A stretch of DNA of 5,571 bases from Actinomycetota bacterium. Lineage in GTDB: Bacteria > Actinomycetota > Thermoleophilia > Gaiellales > Gaiellaceae. The notes under the pieces are model-generated. The model made no database searches. It saw nothing but the letters and a program-made list of their open reading frames with translations, and had not been told where the DNA came from. Below, piece by piece: positions 1-5,571 of this stretch (positions are counted from its first letter, which is position 1; each line of letters opens with the position of its first letter). The stretch is from the NCBI GenBank assembly GCA_016870235.1, contig VGCB01000217.1, positions 1 through 5,571 on the forward strand. The letters run 5' to 3'. The translations under genes were made by a program, and so were the position numbers.

Positions 1-190
1 GGATGCGCGCATTCAGGTGGAGGTAGTAGTCGGGCTCCGCCTCGTGGATGTCGCCGGCGCCGCAGCAGGTGACGGACTCGAGCTCGACGAGCTCGTAGCC
101 GACCTTGGGAGCGAGCGCCTGCGTGGCGGAGTCGAGCTCTTTGGCCGAGAGCGACGCGAGGCAGCCCTTGTAGTACGCGACCTTCGTCAC
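1..190 (-). CDS. HdrB/SdhE-like CCG-domain subunit of non-classical succinate dehydrogenase (N-terminal part)
   Basis: Only the first 63 codons lie in the window; the gene continues past the left edge. The product begins TKVAYYKGCL after a GTG start and shows a CX31CC spacing (C10, then C42-C43 followed by G44) and a later LHLNAR stretch. This is the first half of a cysteine-rich CCG domain as in heterodisulfide reductase subunit B and the SdhE subunit of class E complex II. In those families the CCG domains bind an iron-sulfur cofactor, and the subunit is thought to link SdhAB to the membrane or quinone in place of SdhC/SdhD. The GTG start (190-188) overlaps the TGA stop of sdhB as GTGA, and GAGGAG lies 8 bases upstream, which fixes the start and suggests translational coupling. 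Glycolate oxidase GlpC/GlcF-type proteins also carry CCG domains, but the position after sdhAB favours an SDH subunit. It is unrelated to the E. coli flavinylation factor also called SdhE. Confidence 0.85.
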   Translation of the reverse strand, partial: MTKVAYYKGCLASLSAKELDSATQALAPKVGYELVELESVTCCGAGDIHEAEPDYYLHLNARI

Positions 191-1386
191 GTCGTCGTCT
201 CCTCTCCTGCGCCGGCGACCGCCGGGACCGTGTCTCCGATCACGCGGGACGACCGATTCGCGGGGGCGGTCTCGAGCAGCGCCGCGACGTTCGGGTCGTC
301 CTCGGGCGTAGCGTCCGGCAGGTGCGGCAGCGGGAACGACTCGGCGCCGTAGGGGTGCTTCGCATGCCCGTCGCCCGATCCCTGGTGGTGCTCGAGGTGC
401 ATCAGCGCCCGCTCTCCCTGGACGATCCCGAGCGCGCCGTCGCGCCCCTGCTCCTTGACGAGGTCGTAGAGCTGGCGGGACTCGTGGATGTCGGCAGCAA
501 CGTGCGGCGGGAAGGGCGGCGGCACCTTGCCCTTCGGCAGCAGGGACATCGCGAACTTGATCTCCTTGATCGCCTTCACGACACCCTGCGTCTTCGGCAC
601 CAGCTCGGTCTCGCGAAGCCAACCCGTCGTCTTCGCGGAGACGACGAACCACTTCGCGTGGCGGGCGCCCATGTCGCGGTCGATCCCGTGCTTCATCGCC
701 TCCGCACCGAGCTTCGCGATCGCGTCGCGTGGGTCGACGCCCTTCGGGCAGCGCTCGTTGCAGAAGTAGCATCGGGTGCAGTCCCAGATCCCGTGCGGCT
801 CCGAGTAGCGCTCGAGCCGCTCGATCGTCTTCCCGTCCCGCGCGTCGCCGACGAAGCGCATCCCCTTCGCGAGCGCGGCAGGGCCGAGGAAGTCGGGATC
901 CGACTCCATCGAGTTGCACTCGGAGACGCAGCAGCCGCAGTTGATGCAGAGCGACTCCTTGTGGATCACGTCCATCTTCGCCTTCGGGACGATGTTCTCG
1001 GCCTCCTGCGCCTGGTCGTAGCGCGGCTGCAGGTACGGCTCGACCGCCCGCATCTTCTGCCAGAACGGCTGCATGTCGACGACCATGTCCTTGACGATCG
1101 GCAGGTTCCCCATCGCGGAGATCACGGGGACGTGGCCGCGCTGCGCGATCTCGTACATCCGGGTCTTGCAGGCGAGGACGGCGCCGCCGTCCATGCGCAT
1201 CCCGCACGAGCCGCAGATCATCATCCGGCAGCTCTTGCGGTACGAGAGCGTCCCGTCCTGACGGTCCTTGACGATGTCGAGGCAGTCGAGGAGCGTCGCC
1301 TCCTCAGGCGCGTCGATCTCGTACTCACGCAACGCCCGGTCGCCGGTCTTCGCGTCGTACCGCCAGATCTTCAACCCGACCTTCAC
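187..1386 (-). CDS. sdhB: Succinate dehydrogenase/fumarate reductase iron-sulfur subunit, with extra cluster cysteine and long C-terminal extension
   Basis: This 399-residue protein carries electrons from the SdhA flavin through three iron-sulfur centres. The plant-type 2Fe-2S site is intact at about residues 53-73 (C53, C58, C61, C73 in SCRMMICGSCG...LAC). The dicluster domain has CINCGCCVSEC (C147, C150, C153, C157) and CTRCYFCNERCPKG (C203, C206, C209, C213). Classical SdhB has a non-cysteine at the position of C206, giving a 3Fe-4S centre. A cysteine there predicts a second 4Fe-4S centre, as in class E complex II. Classical SdhB is about 230-260 residues; here roughly 140 residues follow, rich in P, H and charged residues (HLEHHQGSGDGHAKH near 330-344), with no function I recognise. 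The start is GTG at 1386; an in-frame TGA upstream with no other usual start between leaves no clear alternative. A GAGGG lies 10 bases before it. Its stop overlaps the following CCG-domain gene, and sdhA lies 100 bases upstream. Confidence 0.95.
   Translation of the reverse strand: MKVGLKIWRYDAKTGDRALREYEIDAPEEATLLDCLDIVKDRQDGTLSYRKSCRMMICGSCGMRMDGGAVLACKTRMYEIAQRGHVPVISAMGNLPIVKDMVVDMQPFWQKMRAVEPYLQPRYDQAQEAENIVPKAKMDVIHKESLCINCGCCVSECNSMESDPDFLGPAALAKGMRFVGDARDGKTIERLERYSEPHGIWDCTRCYFCNERCPKGVDPRDAIAKLGAEAMKHGIDRDMGARHAKWFVVSAKTTGWLRETELVPKTQGVVKAIKEIKFAMSLLPKGKVPPPFPPHVAADIHESRQLYDLVKEQGRDGALGIVQGERALMHLEHHQGSGDGHAKHPYGAESFPLPHLPDATPEDDPNVAALLETAPANRSSRVIGDTVPAVAGAGEETTT
199..204 (-). promoter_or_regulatory. 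Ribosome binding site of the HdrB/SdhE-like gene
   Basis: On the minus strand GAGGAG lies 8 bases before the GTG at 190. It sits inside the last codons of sdhB. It decides the GTG start, which would otherwise be doubtful because no ATG is nearby. Confidence 0.6.
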
Positions 1387-1396
1387 GCAGTCACAT

Positions 1397-1401
1397 CCCT
1401 C
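1397..1401 (-). promoter_or_regulatory. Probable ribosome binding site of sdhB
   Basis: GAGGG on the minus strand, 10 bases before the GTG start at 1386. The spacing is slightly long, so this is a moderate site supporting the GTG start. Confidence 0.4.
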
Positions 1402-1427
1402 GCACGCATCGACATCCAGCCACCTTC

Positions 1428-1456
1428 ACGACACACCCTTTCAAGATAAATCTCAA
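1428..1456 (-). promoter_or_regulatory. Possible internal promoter ahead of sdhB (weak)
   Basis: In the AT-richer part of the sdhA-sdhB gap the minus strand has TTGAGA (1456-1451), five of six matches to a -35 box. A poor -10 candidate, TGTCGT (1433-1428), follows 17 bases later. A second -10-like hexamer, TATCTT (1448-1443), lies in between without a convincing -35. Either would give a short leader before the GTG at 1386. This is seen by eye only and may be chance. Confidence 0.2.
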
Positions 1457-1467
1457 ATCCAGACATC

Positions 1468-1488
1468 GAGGATTCGGAACGAATCCTC
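1468..1488 (-). repeat. Perfect 9-bp inverted repeat (RNA hairpin) at the 3' end of sdhA
   Basis: GAGGATTCG (1468-1476) and CGAATCCTC (1480-1488) are exact reverse complements separated by three bases. In the minus-strand transcript they would form a tight stem with a UUC loop. The stem contains the last two bases of the sdhA stop codon (TGA, 1489-1487). No uninterrupted U-tract follows, only a mixed AT-rich stretch, so it is not a classical intrinsic terminator. An mRNA-stabilising or processing stem between sdhA and sdhB, or a weak attenuator, is possible. The repeat is directly visible; its role is inference. Confidence 0.7.
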
Positions 1489-3184
1489 AGTACTTGCGCT
1501 CCATCGGCTCCCACCTCGTCATGCGCACCTCCTGGTACGAGAGCACGGGGCCGTCGTCGCGCCAGTGGGAGATCGAGTGCTTGAGGAAGTTGGCGTCGTC
1601 GCGGTCCGGGAAGTCGTGCGGCCGCGAGTGGGCGCCGCGGCTCTCCTTGCGCGCGATGCCCGCCTGGAGCATGCACGCGGCGATGTCGAGCATGTAGCCG
1701 AGCTCGATCGCCTGCGTGAGGTCGTTGTTGAAGACCCGCCCCTTGTCCTCGATCACGACCCCGGCGTAGTAGCGCTCGCGGAGCTTCTCGATAATCCCGA
1801 CCTGGCTGTTCATCTTGTCGGGGTGCCGGAAGACCCCGAAGTTCTCGAGCATCGACTGACCGAGCTCGTCGCGGATCTGCCACGGGCGCTCGCCCTTCGT
1901 GTTGTCGAGCAGGCCCTGCACCCAGCGGTCGGCGTCTGCACGGGCGGCCTCGCCGTCGCTCGAGCCCGGGGTGACCGCGAGCGCGTACTCGGCGGCGCTG
2001 TAGCCCGCCCGCCGGCCGAAGACGATGGTCTCCATCAGCGAGTTCCCGCCGAGCCGGTTGGCGCCGTGGACCGACACGCAGGCGACCTCGCCGGCCGCAT
2101 GGAGGCCCTCGATCTGGGTGCGGCCCCAGTTGTCGCACTCGACGCCGCCCATGTAGTAGTGGGCGCCAGGGCGGACCGGGATCGGCTCGTAGATCGGATC
2201 GACGTTCGAGTACGTCATCGCCAGCTCGCGCGAGCCGGGAAGCCGGGTGAGGATCTTCTCGGCGCCGAGGTGGCGGAGGTCGAGCAGGACGGAGCCGTTG
2301 ACGCCGCGTCCGGCGTCGATCTCGGTCTGCTCGGAGCGGGAGACGACGTCGCGCGAGGCGAGCTCGAGCGCGTTCGGCGCGTATCGCTGCATGAACCGCT
2401 CGCCCTCCTTGTTCAGGAGGTAGCCGCCTTCGCCGCGACAGCCCTCGGTGATGAGGATGCCGCTCGGGTACATGGTCGTCGGGTGGAACTGCATGAACTC
2501 GACATCCTTGAGCGGCAGGCCGGCCCGAAGGGCCATCGCAAGGCCGTCGCCGGTGCACGCGTAGGCGTTCGTCGTCGCCCGGAACATGCGGCCCTGGCCG
2601 CCGGTTGCGAGGATCACGGCCTTGCCGGTGATGAGCTCGACGCCGCCGTTCATGATGTCCCAGCAGATGACGCCGGTGCACCGGCCGTCCTCGATCACGA
2701 GGCGGAAGGCGAAGAACTCCTCGTAGACGGTCATCCCTTCGTCCATGCGCTTCTGCAACTGCTCGTAGAGCACCTGGATGAGGACGTGGCCGGTGATGTC
2801 GGCCGCGAACACGGTGCGCGGGGAGCCGGCGGCGCCGAACGGGCGCTGCGCCAGCTTGCCCTCGGCGTTCCGCGAGAAAACGGCGCCCCAGTGCTCGAGC
2901 TGGTAGATGTCGCCGGGCGCCTCGTTCGCGAAGATCTCGATCGCGTCCTGGTCGCCGAGGTAGTCGGAGCCCTTGACCGTGTCGAACGCGTGGGTCTCCG
3001 GGCTGTCCGCGGCGGTGTTCCCGAGGGCCGCGTTGATACCGCCCTCGGCCGCGCCGGAGTGGCTCCGCGTCGGGTGGAGCTTGGAGATGACGCCGACGTT
3101 TGCCCCCCGGTCGTGGGCTTCGATCGCCGCCCGCATGCCGGTGCAGCCGGCACCGATGACGAGCACGTCGTGCATGACCTCCAT
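1487..3184 (-). CDS. sdhA: Succinate dehydrogenase/fumarate reductase flavoprotein subunit
   Basis: This catalytic subunit oxidises succinate to fumarate (or the reverse) on a covalently bound FAD in the cytoplasm. At 565 residues it is near the usual family length. The Rossmann motif [12 protein letters not shown] lies at residues 9-20. [18 protein letters not shown] follows, with H42 the expected FAD-linking histidine. The substrate site is intact: HPTTMYPSG (H234), EGCRGEGG (247-254), SRDVVSR (R283 the likely proton-shuttle arginine), HYYMGG (H342) and [11 protein letters not shown] (H373, R377). The reading frame stays open 98 codons further upstream, but that stretch is low-complexity R/S-rich and lies inside pckA in another frame, so it was excluded. 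The start at MEVMHDV (3184) has only a weak upstream purine site; an ATG three codons on (3175) is an alternative. With no Tat signal, a cytoplasmic enzyme is expected, unlike periplasmic MfrA. It sits 52 bases after pckA and 100 before sdhB. Confidence 0.96.
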   Translation of the reverse strand: MEVMHDVLVIGAGCTGMRAAIEAHDRGANVGVISKLHPTRSHSGAAEGGINAALGNTAADSPETHAFDTVKGSDYLGDQDAIEIFANEAPGDIYQLEHWGAVFSRNAEGKLAQRPFGAAGSPRTVFAADITGHVLIQVLYEQLQKRMDEGMTVYEEFFAFRLVIEDGRCTGVICWDIMNGGVELITGKAVILATGGQGRMFRATTNAYACTGDGLAMALRAGLPLKDVEFMQFHPTTMYPSGILITEGCRGEGGYLLNKEGERFMQRYAPNALELASRDVVSRSEQTEIDAGRGVNGSVLLDLRHLGAEKILTRLPGSRELAMTYSNVDPIYEPIPVRPGAHYYMGGVECDNWGRTQIEGLHAAGEVACVSVHGANRLGGNSLMETIVFGRRAGYSAAEYALAVTPGSSDGEAARADADRWVQGLLDNTKGERPWQIRDELGQSMLENFGVFRHPDKMNSQVGIIEKLRERYYAGVVIEDKGRVFNNDLTQAIELGYMLDIAACMLQAGIARKESRGAHSRPHDFPDRDDANFLKHSISHWRDDGPVLSYQEVRMTRWEPMERKY

Positions 3185-3236
3185 CGCGATTGACGCTACC
3201 TGATCGCCCCGGACGGATGTCGCGGCAACCGCTGGT

Positions 3237-4838
<1,602 letters not shown>

Positions 4839-4945
4839 GAAAGCGTGCTCCTCGGTCTCGTCTCGATGCGTCCCCGTTCGGAAAGCAAGAGCGCCCTCCC
4901 AGCGCGCCCCCAGCACCACACGGTAGCGGCACTATCCTGAGAGTG
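4839..4945. promoter_or_regulatory. Divergent promoter region between pckA and the methyltransferase gene
   Basis: This gap of 107 bases must hold promoters for both directions. For the plus strand, TATCCT at 4933-4938 fits a -10 box and would place transcription start at about 4944-4946, on or next to the ATG at 4946. For the minus strand, TACCGT (4925-4920) fits a loose TAnnnT -10 box. Neither has a convincing -35 box, and the two candidates lie close together, so the two directions might interfere. No clear operator palindrome or riboswitch was seen. Confidence 0.35.
4848..4853 (-). promoter_or_regulatory. Ribosome binding site of pckA
   Basis: GAGGAG on the minus strand, 9 bases before the ATG at 4838. 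It decides that start over the longer in-frame alternatives. Confidence 0.6.
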
Positions 4946-5571
4946 ATGCAGTTGCCGACTCCTGTCGAGACCGGTCCCCTGCGGCGCCTCGCGTCGGAGT
5001 GGAACGAGCTCGCGGAGGCGGACGCGCTCTGGGCGGTGCTCTCCGATCCGGCGAAGAAGGGCGGCGGCTGGGCCCTCGACCAGTTCCTCGCCTCGGGTGA
5101 GGAGACGGTCGGCGGGTTCCTCGAGCAGGCTGCAGAGCTGGGCCGGCCGGAGGCGCATGGGGCTGCGCTCGACTTCGGGTGCGGCGCCGGCCGGCTCGTC
5201 TGGGGCCTGTCCCCTCACTTCGACCGGGTCGCGGGCGTCGACGTGTCGAGCGAGATGGTGACCGCGGCGAGAAGTCTGCTCGCCGCCCGGGCGAACGTCG
5301 AGCTGCACGTCAACGACCGCCCCGACCTCTCGTTCCTCGCCGACGGCTCGTTCGACTTCGTCCTGACGCTGATCGTGCTCCAGCACGTGCCGAGCCGCGA
5401 GCTCGCCCTCGGCTACGTCCGCGAGCTCGTCCGCGTGACCGCGCCCGGCGGCGTGGCCGTGATCCAGGCGCCGGCGCGGATCCCGCTCGCCTATCGGTTG
5501 CAACCGCTTCGCCGCGCGTACACGCTGCTGCGCCGGCTCGGCGTGCCCGCGCGGGCGCTGATCCTGCGGAC
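4946..5571 (+). CDS. Class I SAM-dependent methyltransferase (N-terminal 208 residues, cut by the window edge)
   Basis: The product transfers a methyl group from S-adenosylmethionine to an unknown acceptor. The Rossmann-like fold signs are clear: motif I LDFGCGAGRL (residues 75-84), the acidic strand-2 end GVDVS (D99, ribose contact), FDFVLTLIVLQHVP (136-149) matching the motif IV/post-IV region of Methyltransf_11/25-type enzymes, and LVRVTAPGGVAVI (161-173). An N-terminal segment of about 70 residues with W19, W29 and W42 precedes the fold. It has no membrane segment in the visible part. The reading frame is open to the edge, so the C-terminus is missing. The ATG at 4946 is preceded directly by an in-frame GTG (4943) and lacks a good Shine-Dalgarno site; with TATCCT just upstream the mRNA may be leaderless. 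It is divergent from pckA and probably functionally unrelated to it; the substrate cannot be told from sequence. Confidence 0.85.
   Translation, partial: MQLPTPVETGPLRRLASEWNELAEADALWAVLSDPAKKGGGWALDQFLASGEETVGGFLEQAAELGRPEAHGAALDFGCGAGRLVWGLSPHFDRVAGVDVSSEMVTAARSLLAARANVELHVNDRPDLSFLADGSFDFVLTLIVLQHVPSRELALGYVRELVRVTAPGGVAVIQAPARIPLAYRLQPLRRAYTLLRRLGVPARALILR

Noticed and set aside
17..352. Short plus-strand open frame at the left edge
   Set aside because: It lies antisense to the CCG-domain gene and the end of sdhB, both well supported.
1468..1488. Calling the sdhA-sdhB hairpin a rho-independent terminator
   Set aside because: No run of U follows the stem and sdhB continues in the same direction. 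It is listed as an inverted repeat only.
1383..2681. 432-codon minus-strand open frame overlapping sdhA
   Set aside because: It is an R/P/H-rich out-of-frame shadow of sdhA that merely runs on through the intergenic gap.
1268..3193. Long plus-strand open frame of 641 codons antisense to sdhA, and similar ones at 322-1449 and 3570-4751
   Set aside because: They are low-complexity (V/R/L/A/D-rich) mirror frames of sdhA, sdhB and pckA, expected at high GC. The opposite strand encodes clearly conserved enzymes.
3218..3236. Small GCGG-CCGC inverted repeat after pckA as a terminator
   Set aside because: The stem has only 4 base pairs and no T-tract, which is within chance expectation at this GC content.

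Overview
The window is GC-rich bacterial chromosomal DNA with dense coding. It has four genes on the minus strand, apparently one transcription unit, and one divergent gene on the plus strand. In transcription order the minus-strand genes are pckA (ATP-type phosphoenolpyruvate carboxykinase), sdhA (flavoprotein of succinate dehydrogenase/fumarate reductase), sdhB (iron-sulfur subunit) and the start of a cysteine-rich HdrB/SdhE-like CCG-domain subunit cut by the left edge. The plus-strand gene is a class I SAM-dependent methyltransferase cut by the right edge.

Organism: the high GC, strong preference for GTC/CTC/GAG/GCG codons, GTG starts and purine-rich Shine-Dalgarno sites suggest a high-GC bacterium. 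An ATP-type PckA next to SdhA, SdhB and an HdrB-like subunit fits a deep-branching actinobacterium of the Thermoleophilia type better than a classical actinomycete, which usually carries GTP-type PEPCK. This placement is inference; no rRNA or marker gene is present.

Layout: 1-190 (-) HdrB/SdhE-like subunit, partial; 187-1386 (-) sdhB, overlapping the next gene by 4 bases; 1387-1486 a relatively AT-rich gap with a perfect 9-bp inverted repeat at the end of sdhA; 1487-3184 (-) sdhA; 3185-3236 short gap; 3237-4838 (-) pckA; 4839-4945 divergent promoter region; 4946-5571 (+) methyltransferase, partial.

How they work together: the SDH genes encode an atypical complex II. SdhB carries an extra cysteine that should turn the usual 3Fe-4S centre into a 4Fe-4S centre. 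The next gene encodes a CCG-domain protein, with no SdhC/SdhD anchor visible. This matches the class E ('non-classical', SdhABE) architecture known from Sulfolobus-type SQR and the epsilonproteobacterial SdhABE/MfrABE enzymes. Succinate oxidation yields fumarate and then oxaloacetate, which PckA converts to PEP, so the cluster links the C4 end of the TCA cycle to gluconeogenesis. I see no mobile element, CRISPR, tRNA or rRNA, and nothing that I can defend as a wholly new system.
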